DNA of 64,000 nucleotides. Source: Clostridium sp. (GTDB taxonomy: Bacteria; Bacillota; Clostridia; Clostridiales; Clostridiaceae). The translations under genes and the position numbers were made by a program. Positions within the stretch are counted from its first letter, which is position 1, and the number at the start of each line of letters is the position of its first letter. The notes under the pieces were generated by a model. It saw nothing but the letters and a program-made list of their open reading frames with translations. It made no database searches and was not told the origin of the DNA. The DNA is taken from positions 124,001-188,000 of the forward strand of contig JARKVD010000017.1 of NCBI GenBank assembly GCA_029851835.1, written 5' to 3'. This document shows positions 10,220 to 19,856 of this stretch, piece by piece.

Positions 10220-11014
10220 CTATCTAACAAATACACTTAAATAATAAAATACTACAACTGCTGCAAATAAAATACTGTCAAATCTGTCCAGTATTCCACC
10301 ATGTCCTGGAATTAAATTAGAATAATCCTTGACACCTGCATTTCTCTTAATTGATGATGCTACCAAATCACCAAACTGTCCAAAGATTCCTCCTAAAATA
10401 CCCAGTATTACGTAATGATATAATGCTATATTAACCCCATATTTAGAAATTATAAATCCATATACAGTACATCCTATTACGCTTCCTAAAAGTCCTCCCA
10501 GGGAACCTTCAACAGTTTTCTTTGGACTTACTTTCGGAATAAGCTTATGTTTCCCAAAGGCTCTTCCAAAGTAGTATGCTAAAGTGTCACAGCACCATGA
10601 AGATATAAAGATTAGCCACAATAAATATTTTCCATTATCCATCATGCTTATTAGTAAAATAAAACTAAAAAATACCGCTACATAAAAACATGGAAGTATT
10701 GTAAGTGCTACATCTATAAAATTTACTTCTGTATTAAGCACCGGAACAATCATAAGAAGGAAAACCACTAATAAAAATACTCCTACTACTATCTCCATAT
10801 CTAGTCCAATACTTATGTAGATATTATAACCTATGCATAAAATATATCCAATAAGCTCAATAGGTTTATACCCCTTAACCTTTGTCACCTTATAAAATTC
10901 ATACATTCCACCTAAAGATAAAAATAGAACAGATAATTTTAAAAAGTATCCTCCTAAGAATATAAACACTAATAGAGGCACTAAAACTAAAGCCCCAATA
11001 TATCTCTGATTCAT
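10220..11014 (-). CDS. cdsA: Phosphatidate cytidylyltransferase (CDP-diglyceride synthase)
   Basis: 264 residues, multi-pass membrane protein with about seven or eight hydrophobic segments. The C-terminal family signature is clear: LIPGHGGILDRFDSILFA, after SIKRNAGVKDYS. It makes CDP-diacylglycerol from phosphatidate and CTP, the branch point for phospholipid synthesis in the membrane. It lies 16 bases after uppS with AAGAGGTGA as ribosome site and ends just before a strong terminator. Confidence 0.97.
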   Translation of the reverse strand: MNQRYIGALVLVPLLVFIFLGGYFLKLSVLFLSLGGMYEFYKVTKVKGYKPIELIGYILCIGYNIYISIGLDMEIVVGVFLLVVFLLMIVPVLNTEVNFIDVALTILPCFYVAVFFSFILLISMMDNGKYLLWLIFISSWCCDTLAYYFGRAFGKHKLIPKVSPKKTVEGSLGGLLGSVIGCTVYGFIISKYGVNIALYHYVILGILGGIFGQFGDLVASSIKRNAGVKDYSNLIPGHGGILDRFDSILFAAVVVFYYLSVFVR

Positions 11015-11030
11015 TTAATCACCTCTTAAA

Positions 11031-11777
11031 TTACACTCCACCAAATCTTCTATCTCTTTTCTGATAATCAGCTATGGCTTTTCTTAAATCCTTTTCTGTA
11101 AAATCAGGCCAATTTATATTTGAAAACCAAAACTCTGAATACGCACTCTGCCAAAGCAGATAGTTACTAAGTCTAAGCTCTCCACTCGGTCTTATAATCA
11201 TATCTGGATCAGGCATATTTTTTGTATATAGATGATTAGAAATTTCCTTTTCATTAATATCTTCTAGTTTTAATTTTCCTTCTGATACTAGGGATGCTAT
11301 TTCTCTTACACCTTTTACAATTTCATCTCTTCCCCCATAGTTCAATGCTATATTTAATGTAAGTCCTTTATTATTTTTAGTCTTTCTCTTTGCTGCTTCA
11401 ATAGATTTTCTAGCTTTATTCGGTAATTTACTAATGTCTCCAATACTATTTAAAACAACCCCATTTTCATGCAGCTCATTCAATTCCTTATCAATAAACT
11501 CTACAACTAGCTCCATCAAAGCTCCAACTTCTTCACTTGGTCTTTTCCAGTTTTCTGTTGAAAAAGCATATAATGTTAAGTATCCAACTCCAAGCTCTCC
11601 AGCTTCCCTTACTATGGTTTTAATAGTTTTCATTCCCGCTCTATGCCCCATAGTTCTTGGAAGTTTTCTCGCCTTTGCCCATCTACCATTACCATCCATA
11701 ATAATAGCAATATGCTTTGGTATTCTTTCCATATCTAATTCTATATTTTCTTCTTTTTTGAATTTAAATAATTTCAA
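11031..11777 (-). CDS. uppS: Undecaprenyl diphosphate synthase (isoprenyl transferase)
   Basis: 248 residues from the preferred start. The family signature IPKHIAIIMDGNGRWAK is near residue 25, with GHRAGM and, toward the C-terminus, RPSGELRLSNYLLWQ. It condenses isopentenyl diphosphate onto farnesyl diphosphate to give C55 carrier lipid for wall synthesis. The ORF track starts at a GTG (11801), but GGAGAGG lies six bases before a TTG at 11777. That start gives an N-terminus MKLFKFKKEE like related clostridial proteins, so I prefer it. Co-transcribed with cdsA. Confidence 0.95.
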   Translation of the reverse strand: MKLFKFKKEENIELDMERIPKHIAIIMDGNGRWAKARKLPRTMGHRAGMKTIKTIVREAGELGVGYLTLYAFSTENWKRPSEEVGALMELVVEFIDKELNELHENGVVLNSIGDISKLPNKARKSIEAAKRKTKNNKGLTLNIALNYGGRDEIVKGVREIASLVSEGKLKLEDINEKEISNHLYTKNMPDPDMIIRPSGELRLSNYLLWQSAYSEFWFSNINWPDFTEKDLRKAIADYQKRDRRFGGV

Positions 11778-11845
11778 AGTTTTCCTCTCCGATCTAAACA
11801 CTTATGTCATTGTTTTACACCATATACACCATCGTATACTTGTAT

Positions 11846-11854
11846 ATTATAGCA
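11846..11854 (-). promoter_or_regulatory. Extended -10 element before uppS
   Basis: Minus strand TGCTATAAT about 70 nt upstream of uppS; no good -35 at the right distance. Plausible extended -10 promoter. Confidence 0.35.
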
Positions 11855-11882
11855 TAAATCTCTAGAATTTAATAATTAATAA

Positions 11883-11910
11883 TAAAACCTGCAACATTTG
11901 CAGGTTTTAT
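11883..11910 (-). terminator. Intrinsic terminator after frr
   Basis: Ten-bp stem AAACCTGCAA / TTGCAGGTTT with a 3-nt loop, just beyond the frr stop and followed on the minus strand by TATTATTAATT. Confidence 0.8.
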
Positions 11911-11916
11911 GTAATA

Positions 11917-12474
11917 TTAAACTGTCATTATTTCTTTTTCTTTAGCATCAACCATTTGTTCTAAAGTTTTTATGAATTTATCAGTCTCTTTTTGAATAGT
12001 GTCTTCACCTTTTTTGCATTCATCTTCAGTGATTTCATTATTTTTCTTTAAAGCTTTTATTTTATCATTAGCATCACGTCTAATTGATCTTATAGCAACC
12101 TTAGCATCTTCTCCAAATTTCTTAACATTTTTAACTAAATTTTTTCTAGTTTCCTCTGTTAATTCTGGAACAACAAGTCTAATAACTTGGCCATCACTGC
12201 TTGGGTTAATTCCTAAGTCAGATTTTAGTATTGCTTTTTCTATAGCTTTTATTGTGCTTTTATCCCATGGCTGTATTAAAATTATTCTTGGCTCTGGTGC
12301 TGATACGTTTCCAACCTGATTTATTGGAACCATTGAACCATATGCTTCTACTTGAATTCTATCAAGCATAGTTGGGTTTGCTCTTCCAGCCTTTAATGTT
12401 GATAACTGATGCTGTAAACTTAAAACAGTTTTGTTCATTTTTTCATCAGCATTTTTAATGATATCTTTTATCAT
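11917..12474 (-). CDS. frr: Ribosome recycling factor
   Basis: 185 residues, exactly the usual family length. The conserved core reads STLKAGRANPTMLDRI and LTEETRKNLVK, with the long coiled three-helix bundle predicted at both ends. With EF-G it splits post-termination ribosomes. It follows pyrH by 17 bases with a GGAGG ribosome site, giving the very common tsf-pyrH-frr order. Confidence 0.98.
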   Translation of the reverse strand: MIKDIIKNADEKMNKTVLSLQHQLSTLKAGRANPTMLDRIQVEAYGSMVPINQVGNVSAPEPRIILIQPWDKSTIKAIEKAILKSDLGINPSSDGQVIRLVVPELTEETRKNLVKNVKKFGEDAKVAIRSIRRDANDKIKALKKNNEITEDECKKGEDTIQKETDKFIKTLEQMVDAKEKEIMTV

Positions 12475-12491
12475 AAAATAACCTCCATCAA

Positions 12492-13235
<744 letters not shown>

Positions 13236-13346
13236 TTATATATTTACACTATATTTTATATTTAAAACACAAGTAATCAAACAAATCTTGCCCTATAAAA
13301 ATTATTTCTTTGTATAGTAAAAATAACCCTATATATTTATAAATTT

Positions 13347-13376
13347 CTAAAAAAAAGAGAACCTAGGTTCTCTTTT
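13347..13376 (-). terminator. Intrinsic terminator after tsf
   Basis: Perfect 20-bp palindrome AAGAGAACCTAGGTTCTCTT followed on the minus strand by a run of eight or nine T. Confidence 0.85.
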
Positions 13377-13387
13377 ATTATATTGTA

Positions 13388-14308
13388 TTATTTTCCAGCA
13401 ACTTGTCTTTGAACTTCTTCAGCAAAGTTTTCTTCTTTCTTCTCGATACCTTCGCCTCTTTCGAATCTAGCAAATCTAACAACTTCTACTGCTGCTCCGA
13501 TTTTCTTTCCTTCTTCAGCAACATATTTTCCTATAGTGTAATCTCCGTTTTTAACCCAAACTTGCTCAACTAAGCAAACTTCTTTGTAGTATTTGCTAAT
13601 TCTTCCCATAACCATTTTCTCAACGATGTTTTCTGGTTTTCCTTCGTTAAGAGCTTGAACTCTGTATATTTCTTTTTCTTTTTCTAAAGACTCATTATCA
13701 ACTTGATCTTTGTTTAAGAATAATGGATTAGCTGCAGCTACTTGCATAGCTACATCTTTAGCTACAGTCTTAAGAACGTCATCTTGCTTCTCGCATGATA
13801 ATTGAACTAAAACTCCTATTTTTCCACCACCGTGGATGTAGCTTTGAACAATTCCACTCTCTGCAACAAACTTCTCGAATCTTCTTACAGACATGTTCTC
13901 ACCTAATTTTGCAATTAAAGCTGTTACTGCCTCTTGAAGAGTCACGCTTTCGTCTCCAACATATTTTTCTGCTAATAATTCTTCTACAGTTGTAGCATTA
14001 GAAGCTACTACCATTTTAGCTACGTTATTAGCTAATGCTTTGAAATCTTCATTAGCTGCAACGAAGTCTGTCTCACAGTTAACTTCTACTACAGAACCTG
14101 TTTTCATGTCTTCAGATATGTAAGTTACTACTACACCTTCTGCTGCTATTCTACCAGCTTTTTTAGTTGCTGCTGCAAGTCCTTTTTCTCTTAAAACTTC
14201 TATAGCTTTTTCCATATCTCCGTTTGTTTCGTTAAGAGCTTTTTTACAGTCCATCATTCCTGAACCTGTTCTTTCTCTTAATTCTTTTACCATTGCTGCT
14301 GTTATCAT
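13388..14308 (-). CDS. tsf: Translation elongation factor Ts
   Basis: 306 residues. N-terminal UBA-like domain [19 protein letters not shown], then the core with [10 protein letters not shown] (about 75-84) and the dimerisation region. It recycles EF-Tu-GDP. It is downstream of rpsB, separated by a 128-bp gap with an attenuator-like hairpin, so EF-Ts output can be set differently from S2. Confidence 0.98.
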   Translation of the reverse strand: MITAAMVKELRERTGSGMMDCKKALNETNGDMEKAIEVLREKGLAAATKKAGRIAAEGVVVTYISEDMKTGSVVEVNCETDFVAANEDFKALANNVAKMVVASNATTVEELLAEKYVGDESVTLQEAVTALIAKLGENMSVRRFEKFVAESGIVQSYIHGGGKIGVLVQLSCEKQDDVLKTVAKDVAMQVAAANPLFLNKDQVDNESLEKEKEIYRVQALNEGKPENIVEKMVMGRISKYYKEVCLVEQVWVKNGDYTIGKYVAEEGKKIGAAVEVVRFARFERGEGIEKKEENFAEEVQRQVAGK

Positions 14309-14334
14309 TCTTATTCCTCCTTTAATTTCCTAAC

Positions 14335-14389
14335 AAAAAGGTAAATGAAAGATTTCTCTCTCATCTACCTCTGAAATTTCATTTGCCTT
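14335..14389 (-). terminator. Attenuator-like hairpin between rpsB and tsf
   Basis: On the minus strand AGGCAAATGAAA pairs imperfectly with TTTCATTTACCT (one mismatch), with an inner GAAATTTC pairing option, and is followed by TTTTTG. It could partly terminate rpsB transcripts before tsf. Confidence 0.5.
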
Positions 14390-14436
14390 ACAATCATAGA
14401 TGAGGCTATTATTGAAATTTTGTTAAAAGATATTTA

Positions 14437-15138
14437 TTACTCAGCTATTTCTTCGCCTTGTCTAGCTTCGATTATAGCATCAGCTAATCTTTCAGTTATT
14501 AATTTTACAGCTCTTATAGCATCATCGTTTCCTGGGATTACGTAATCAACGTCATCTGGATCACAGTTTGTATCAACTATAGCTATAACTGGAATTCCTA
14601 AGTTTTTAGCTTCTAATATAGCATTCTTTTCTTTTCTTGGATCAACTACGAATAAAGCTCCTATTTTGTTAGCGTCCATGTTTCTGATTCCGCCTAGGTT
14701 CTTTTCTAGTTTTTCTCTTTCATTTTTTAAGTTTATAACTTCTTTCTTAGGAAGCACTTCAAATGTTCCATCTTCTTCCATCTTATCTAAAGCTTCTAAT
14801 CTAGCTATTCTAGTTTTGATAGTTCTGAAGTTAGTTAACATTCCACCTAACCATCTGTTGTTTACGAAGTGCATGCTTGATCTTACAGCTTCCTCTTGGA
14901 TAGCTTCTTGAGCTTGCTTCTTAGTTCCAACAAATAATATGTCTTTTCCTTCTTCTGCAACTGATTTTATGAAATCATAAGCTTCATCGATTTTCTTAAC
15001 TGTTTTTTGTAAGTCGATGATGTAGATTCCATTTCTCTCAGTGAAGATATAAGGAGCCATTTTAGGGTTCCATCTTCTTGTTTGATGTCCAAAATGAACA
15101 CCAGCTTCTAATAATTGTTTCATTGATATTACTGCCAT
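14437..15138 (-). CDS. rpsB: 30S ribosomal protein S2
   Basis: 233 residues from [20 protein letters not shown], which is the S2 N-terminus. The ORF-track start 18 codons upstream has no ribosome site, whereas AGGAGGG lies eight bases before 15138. Other S2 motifs: [24 protein letters not shown] and [18 protein letters not shown]2 docks late on the 30S head-body junction and is limiting for assembly. The mRNA has a structured leader and a near-consensus promoter. Confidence 0.98.
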   Translation of the reverse strand: MAVISMKQLLEAGVHFGHQTRRWNPKMAPYIFTERNGIYIIDLQKTVKKIDEAYDFIKSVAEEGKDILFVGTKKQAQEAIQEEAVRSSMHFVNNRWLGGMLTNFRTIKTRIARLEALDKMEEDGTFEVLPKKEVINLKNEREKLEKNLGGIRNMDANKIGALFVVDPRKEKNAILEAKNLGIPVIAIVDTNCDPDDVDYVIPGNDDAIRAVKLITERLADAIIEARQGEEIAE

Positions 15139-15164
15139 TATTATTTCCCTCCTGGTTTTTCCTC

Positions 15165-15221
15165 CACTACTCTCATTCTTATTAAAGACCAAATTGGCAC
15201 CCTTTAATAACTTAAGTAGTG
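15165..15221 (-). promoter_or_regulatory. Structured rpsB 5' leader (two nested stems)
   Basis: Within the about 100-nt rpsB leader, an outer 7-bp stem CACTACT/AGTAGTG encloses a 9-bp stem TTATTAAAG/CTTTAATAA closing a GGTGCCAATTTGGT loop. It ends shortly before the ribosome site. A candidate autoregulatory site for S2; I do not recognise it as a named Rfam family. Confidence 0.55.
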
Positions 15222-15243
15222 TGTGTATTTTCTCACTCTATGC

Positions 15244-15272
15244 ATTATATCACATACTAATTTACTATTCAA
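15244..15272 (-). promoter_or_regulatory. Sigma-A-type promoter of rpsB
   Basis: Minus strand: TTGAAT, 17-bp spacer ending TGTGA, TATAAT. About 105 nt upstream of the rpsB ATG. Confidence 0.7.
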
Positions 15273-15308
15273 TATTTTTTGTGCATAAATGTTTATGTAT
15301 TTCTATTT

Positions 15309-15337
15309 AATAAATAAAGGGGCACCCTTTATTTATT
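15309..15337. repeat. Palindrome upstream of the rpsB promoter
   Basis: Thirteen-bp arms AATAAATAAAGGG / CCCTTTATTTATT with a 3-nt centre, 37 bp upstream of the rpsB -35. Its GGCACCCTTT core recurs in the rpsB leader loop at 15195-15204. Could be a second terminator, an operator, or a remnant of leader duplication. Confidence 0.5.
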
Positions 15338-15399
15338 TCACATTTGATAATTATGATAAATATTAGAATTCTTTCTCTTGATATATGACCAATATATTA

Positions 15400-15441
15400 A
15401 GCAATAAAATAAAAATCCTAATGTTAGGATTTTTATTTTAT
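15400..15441 (-). terminator. Intrinsic terminator after codY
   Basis: Eighteen-bp perfect stem whose tip reads AAAAATCCTAA TG TTAGGATTTTT; the A/T-rich base supplies the U-tract on the minus strand. Confidence 0.8.
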
Positions 15442-15457
15442 TTTTATTTAAAGTTTA

Positions 15458-16231
15458 CTATCTAAGTTTATTTAATTCATCCATTAACTTTTCGTTAAGA
15501 ATTTTAATATGAGTACCTTTCATTCCTAAAGATCTAGACTCTATAACTCCAGCACTCTCAAATTTTCTTAAAGCATTTACTATAACTGATCTTGTTATTC
15601 CAACTTTATCAGCTATTTTAGAAGCAACTAGTAAACCTTCATTACCATCTAACTCATTAAAAATATGCTCTACTGCTTCAAGCTCTGAATAAGATAAAGT
15701 TCCAATTGCTAATTGAACTATAGCTTTCTTTCTTGCTTCTTCTTCAATTTCATCTGTTTTAGCTCTTAGCATTTCCATTCCAACAATAGTTCCACTGTAT
15801 TCTGCAATTACTAAATCTTCTTCAGTAAACTCTTTGCCAAATCTTGAAATTAGTAAAGTTCCTAACCTTTCTCTATTTCCATTTATTGGAACTATAGTAG
15901 TTTTCATTTCTTTGAAATCACACTCTTCATCTCCAAAAACACATAAACCACTTGAAGCAACATTAGCTTTAGTTTCATCTACATTTAAAAGTCTATTGTT
16001 GTAATCATCAGGAAATCTTTTATTGTCCTCAACATGAACTTTTACCTTTTCACATTCAAAACCATGAGAAAGATTATACCCTAATACCTTTCCCTTTCTG
16101 CTAATTACATATACGTTACATTCTAAAACATCACTTAACAATTCACATATATCAGTAAATACCACTGGTTCTGATCCTGATTTTTGTAGTATTTTATTTA
16201 ATCTTCTAGTTTTTTCTAATAGTGACACCAT
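15458..16231 (-). CDS. codY: Global nutrient-responsive repressor CodY
   Basis: 257 residues from [19 protein letters not shown], matching the usual CodY length of about 258. The ORF-track start adds 23 unlikely residues; AGGAGG lies four to five bases before the ATG at 16231. N-terminal GAF domain (about 1-155) senses branched-chain amino acids; the C-terminal winged helix-turn-helix reads [20 protein letters not shown] followed by [11 protein letters not shown]. CodY represses amino-acid and adaptive genes in rich medium using GTP and branched-chain amino acids as effectors. It is downstream of topA with its own promoter, and two imperfect CodY-box-like sequences lie near its start of transcription. 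Confidence 0.97.
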   Translation of the reverse strand: MVSLLEKTRRLNKILQKSGSEPVVFTDICELLSDVLECNVYVISRKGKVLGYNLSHGFECEKVKVHVEDNKRFPDDYNNRLLNVDETKANVASSGLCVFGDEECDFKEMKTTIVPINGNRERLGTLLISRFGKEFTEEDLVIAEYSGTIVGMEMLRAKTDEIEEEARKKAIVQLAIGTLSYSELEAVEHIFNELDGNEGLLVASKIADKVGITRSVIVNALRKFESAGVIESRSLGMKGTHIKILNEKLMDELNKLR

Positions 16232-16282
16232 CATTCCTCCTAATTCTTTTGTTTGGTAATATATCATCAAATATTTATTCGT

Positions 16283-16333
16283 CATCTTCAAACAATTCAA
16301 AATATTTATTTAGTTTTCAATTTTCAAATTGTT
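16283..16333. promoter_or_regulatory. Two imperfect CodY-box-like sites in the codY leader
   Basis: AATTTTCAAATTGTT (16319-16333) and, on the minus strand, AATTGTTTGAAGATG (16283-16297) each match 11 of 15 positions of the known CodY box AATTTTCWGAAAATT. In such AT-rich DNA chance matches are common, so this is a weak call. Confidence 0.3.
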
Positions 16334-16347
16334 GTTATGCCTATACC

Positions 16348-16376
16348 ATAATAACATATAGATATTGTTACATCAA
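16348..16376 (-). promoter_or_regulatory. Candidate sigma-A promoter of codY
   Basis: Minus strand: TTGATG, 17-bp spacer, TATTAT, about 115 nt before the codY ATG. Confidence 0.45.
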
Positions 16377-16472
16377 TATGTTTTTATGGATTTTCGACAT
16401 GTTTACAATTTTTTTTAAATTATATTCGATTTAAAATATTTTTTTGTTTTAACAATTACAATTAATACACAT

Positions 16473-18560
16473 TTATTCCTGTTTTTCTAGAACCTTCTTA
16501 TGCTTACATTCAGCGTTAATACATTCTAGGTAATCACCTTTAGCTTTACTATAACGTTTAGCCATTACACTTCCACATTCAGGACATTTATTTTCTGTTG
16601 GTTCATGCCAGCTTACAAAGTCACACTCAGGATAATTATCACATCCATAAAAAGTTTTACCTTTTTTACTTCTCTTTTCTAATATCTTTCCACCACACTT
16701 TGGACATTTAACATCTAATTCCCTAGCCATAGTTTTTGTATTCTTACAATCTGGATAACCTGGACAAGCTAAAAAGTCACCAAATCTTCCCTTTTTTATA
16801 ACCATCATTCTTCCACATTTATCACATGGAATATCTGATACCTTATCTTCAATTGTTATCTTAGCTATTTCTTTTTCAGCAATATCAATTGCAGCTCTTA
16901 TAGGTACAAAGAATTCACCCACAACTTTTTTCCAATCAGCCTGGCCTTCTTCAACGCTATCTAGCTTATTTTCCACATCTGCTGTAAACTCTACGTCAAC
17001 AATCTCTTTAAAATACTCACTCATTATTTTGTTAACAATGAAACCTAGTTCTGTTGGTACTAAAACCTTCTTATCGCGTTCAATATATTGTCTACCTAAA
17101 AGTGTAGAAATAGTTGGAGCATAAGTACTTGGTCTTCCAATTCCATTCTCTTCTAAAGTTTTAACTAATGAAGCCTCTGAGAATCTTGCTGGTGGCTGAG
17201 TAAAGTGCTGTTTTCCATTCATATCTCTAGTTTTTAAAACCTCTCCACTTTGAAGACTTGGAAGTTTTGTATTTTCATCCTCGTCATCATTGTCCGTTTC
17301 ATAAACTTTCATAAAACCTTCAAATTTAACTTTATATCCAGAAGCCTTAAACCCATAACTGCCATTTTCAATATTTATTGATGTGGAATCAATTAAAGCT
17401 GATTCCATCTGACTAGCTACAAACCTATTCCATATCAATGTATATAACTTATATTGATCACTAGTTAAAGATTCCTTGGCCACTTGTGGTGTAATCTCCA
17501 CATTAGAAGGTCTTACAGCTTCGTGAGCATCTTGAGAACCTTTCTTTCCTTTATACACCTTCTTAGTTTTGGGAGCATATTCATCTCCATAGGTAGATTT
17601 GATAAAACCTATTGCTGCATCTTGAGCTTCTTCTGAAATTCTAACTGAATCTGTTCTCATATAGGTTATCAGTCCCACTGTACCGTGTCCCTTAACTTCT
17701 ACTCCTTCATAAAGCTGTTGAGCAGTAGCCATGGTTTTTTTAGTTGAAAAATTTATTTTTCTGTATGCATCTTGTTGAAGTGTACTCGTTGTAAATGGTG
17801 GTAAAGGATTTTTTACTTTAGTTGTTTCTTTTACATCCTTTATAATAAACTTACCATTACTTATATCTTTTATAATAGTATTTGCTTCTTCTTCATTGTT
17901 TATAACAATCTTTTTACCATTATTACTATGGAGCTTTATTATAAATCCTCTCGTTTCTCCAACCTTTAAAACTTTTACCTCAACAGTCCAATATTCTTCT
18001 GGAATGAACTCTTGAACTTCCGTCTCTCTATCACATATTATTCTTAATGCAACAGATTGAACTCTTCCTGCACTTAAACCCCATTTAACTTTTTTCCAAA
18101 GTATAGGACTTATTTCATATCCAACTAACCTATCTAAAACTCTTCTTGCCTGTTGAGCATCAAATACATTTTCATTAACCTTTCGCGGAGACTTTAATGC
18201 ATTCTTTACTGCACTCTTTGTAATTTCGTTAAATTCAATTCTACATTCTTCATTGGTATCAATTTTTAAAATTTTAGCTAAATGCCATGAAATTGCTTCA
18301 CCTTCTCTATCAGGGTCCGTTGCAAGATAAACTTTTTCACTTTTCTTAGCTTGTTTCTTTATCTTATCTAAAAGTTCTCCTTTTCCTCTTATAGTTATAT
18401 ATTTAGGCTCATAGTTATTCTCCACATCTACTCCTAATTGACTTTTAGGTAAATCTCTTATATGTCCCATTGATGCTTCTACCACATAATTCTTACCTAG
18501 ATATTTTTTAATTGTTTTAGCTTTAGCTGGTGACTCAACTATAACTAATTTCTGCCCCAT
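16473..18560 (-). CDS. topA: DNA topoisomerase I
   Basis: 695 residues from MGQKLVIVESPAKAKTIKKY; the ORF-track start is 16 codons too far upstream, while GGAGGGG precedes 18560. Toprim domain with ATDPDREGEAISWHL, active-site tyrosine in LITYMRTDSVR (about 300), and three C-terminal Cys4 zinc ribbons beginning CDKCGRMM, CPKCGGKI and CPECGSVM. It relaxes negative supercoils behind polymerases. The order dprA-topA-codY is common in clostridia. Confidence 0.98.
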   Translation of the reverse strand: MGQKLVIVESPAKAKTIKKYLGKNYVVEASMGHIRDLPKSQLGVDVENNYEPKYITIRGKGELLDKIKKQAKKSEKVYLATDPDREGEAISWHLAKILKIDTNEECRIEFNEITKSAVKNALKSPRKVNENVFDAQQARRVLDRLVGYEISPILWKKVKWGLSAGRVQSVALRIICDRETEVQEFIPEEYWTVEVKVLKVGETRGFIIKLHSNNGKKIVINNEEEANTIIKDISNGKFIIKDVKETTKVKNPLPPFTTSTLQQDAYRKINFSTKKTMATAQQLYEGVEVKGHGTVGLITYMRTDSVRISEEAQDAAIGFIKSTYGDEYAPKTKKVYKGKKGSQDAHEAVRPSNVEITPQVAKESLTSDQYKLYTLIWNRFVASQMESALIDSTSINIENGSYGFKASGYKVKFEGFMKVYETDNDDEDENTKLPSLQSGEVLKTRDMNGKQHFTQPPARFSEASLVKTLEENGIGRPSTYAPTISTLLGRQYIERDKKVLVPTELGFIVNKIMSEYFKEIVDVEFTADVENKLDSVEEGQADWKKVVGEFFVPIRAAIDIAEKEIAKITIEDKVSDIPCDKCGRMMVIKKGRFGDFLACPGYPDCKNTKTMARELDVKCPKCGGKILEKRSKKGKTFYGCDNYPECDFVSWHEPTENKCPECGSVMAKRYSKAKGDYLECINAECKHKKVLEKQE

Positions 18561-18749
18561 TATTACCCCTCCATTATAGCTTGTTGAATAATTTAAAATT
18601 TCAATCAATATTTATCGCTTTAAATCAACTCTAACTAAATCGACTTATAAATTACTTATCTGTTTTAAATAATTATATTTATTTAAAACCTCTACATCTT
18701 TTAATTAATTTTCGACTTAAATTCAAACTTTATTCTTCAGTTAGAAACT

Positions 18750-19844
18750 TCAATTAATATTCCTCTTTACATTAATCCTAACATAAAAGTTTCCACTTAA
18801 ACATAAAATCTCCTTCTTTGCTTGCAACTCAAATAATAACTTATATAATTGATTTATGTCAATATCAGCTAACTTAATTATATTATCAATATGTATTGGA
18901 TTATCATCAATTATCCTATCAAGTTTATTTTTCAAGGAATTTTCATTCCCTATTTCTTTATTATTATTTATACTAACGGCAGAAATATTCAACAAATCTA
19001 AAATATCATCAATTCCATTATAAGGTGTTGCACCTTCATGAATCAATTTATTGGTCCCTCTACTTTCAAGTGAAAAAATGCTTCCTGGAACAACAACCAC
19101 ACCTTTTCCTTGTGTTAACGCTGTCCCAACTGTAATTAAAGTGCCACTTTTTTCTCCCCCTTCAATCACCAAAAGTCCTTCTCCAAGTCCACTTATTATT
19201 CTATTTCTAATGGGGAAATTATAGCTAACTGGACTTGTTCCCAATGGAAATTCACTTATTACGCAACCACCTTCATTTATAATTTCATCATATAAACTTT
19301 TATTTTCTTTAGGATAAACCACATCAACTCCGCTGCCTAAGACTGCTATTGTTTTTAATCCATTCTTCACTGCGCTTTTATGGGCAGCACCATCTATCCC
19401 CTTCGCCATTCCACTTATTATATTTAAGTCATAAGGCCTCAATTGATTTATAATATGTTCTGTGGCATCTATTCCATACCTAGTACATCTTCTTGACCCA
19501 ACAACACTAAGATTTTTTTTGCTATTTATAATTGAAATATCTCCCTTATAAAACAACCCGAAAGGGCAATCACTAAAATTCCTTAACACTGCAGGATAAT
19601 CTCTTTCGTCAAAGGCCACCATACCTATATGATTTTCCTTCATATAATTTAAAATATCCCACTCCTCAAGTTTTAGATATGTAGCTTTAAATTTTTCTCG
19701 ACTTTCTAAATTCATCCACGAATTTTTATTATAGAAAACTTCATTATAAAACTCTTCAAATGAATTATATGTAATATACGCATACTTTTTATCTCTAAGA
19801 CAAATATCAGTGCTTTGAATCCATAGTTTTAATTTTTCCTTCAT
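18750..19844 (-). CDS. dprA: DNA-processing protein DprA
   Basis: 364 residues. Extended Rossmann fold with LSVVGSRRCTRYGIDATEHI, SGMAKGIDGAAHKSAV, TIAVLGSGVDVVYPKEN and FPIRNRIISGLGEGLLVIE, all DprA signatures; a C-terminal winged-helix-like tail (about 300-360) is present. DprA loads RecA on incoming single-stranded DNA in transformable bacteria, but it is kept in many clostridia with no known competence. It lies 12 bases after comM. Confidence 0.96.
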   Translation of the reverse strand: MKEKLKLWIQSTDICLRDKKYAYITYNSFEEFYNEVFYNKNSWMNLESREKFKATYLKLEEWDILNYMKENHIGMVAFDERDYPAVLRNFSDCPFGLFYKGDISIINSKKNLSVVGSRRCTRYGIDATEHIINQLRPYDLNIISGMAKGIDGAAHKSAVKNGLKTIAVLGSGVDVVYPKENKSLYDEIINEGGCVISEFPLGTSPVSYNFPIRNRIISGLGEGLLVIEGGEKSGTLITVGTALTQGKGVVVVPGSIFSLESRGTNKLIHEGATPYNGIDDILDLLNISAVSINNNKEIGNENSLKNKLDRIIDDNPIHIDNIIKLADIDINQLYKLLFELQAKKEILCLSGNFYVRINVKRNIN

Positions 19845-19856
19845 CCTTACACCTCT

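Larger units (their letters stand above)
15139..15457. other. 319-bp intergenic region between codY and rpsB
   Basis: Contains the codY terminator, a 29-bp palindrome, the rpsB promoter and a structured rpsB leader, each listed separately. No small coding region seen. Confidence 0.7.

Noticed and set aside
11434-11865. 143-aa plus-strand ORF opposite uppS
   Set aside because: Hydrophobic-looking only because it is antisense to an AT-rich gene; no start signals.
18662-18689. AT-rich palindrome GTTTTAAATAA...TTATTTAAAAC between dprA and topA as a terminator
   Set aside because: All A/T, no U-tract after it and easily expected by chance in this base composition.
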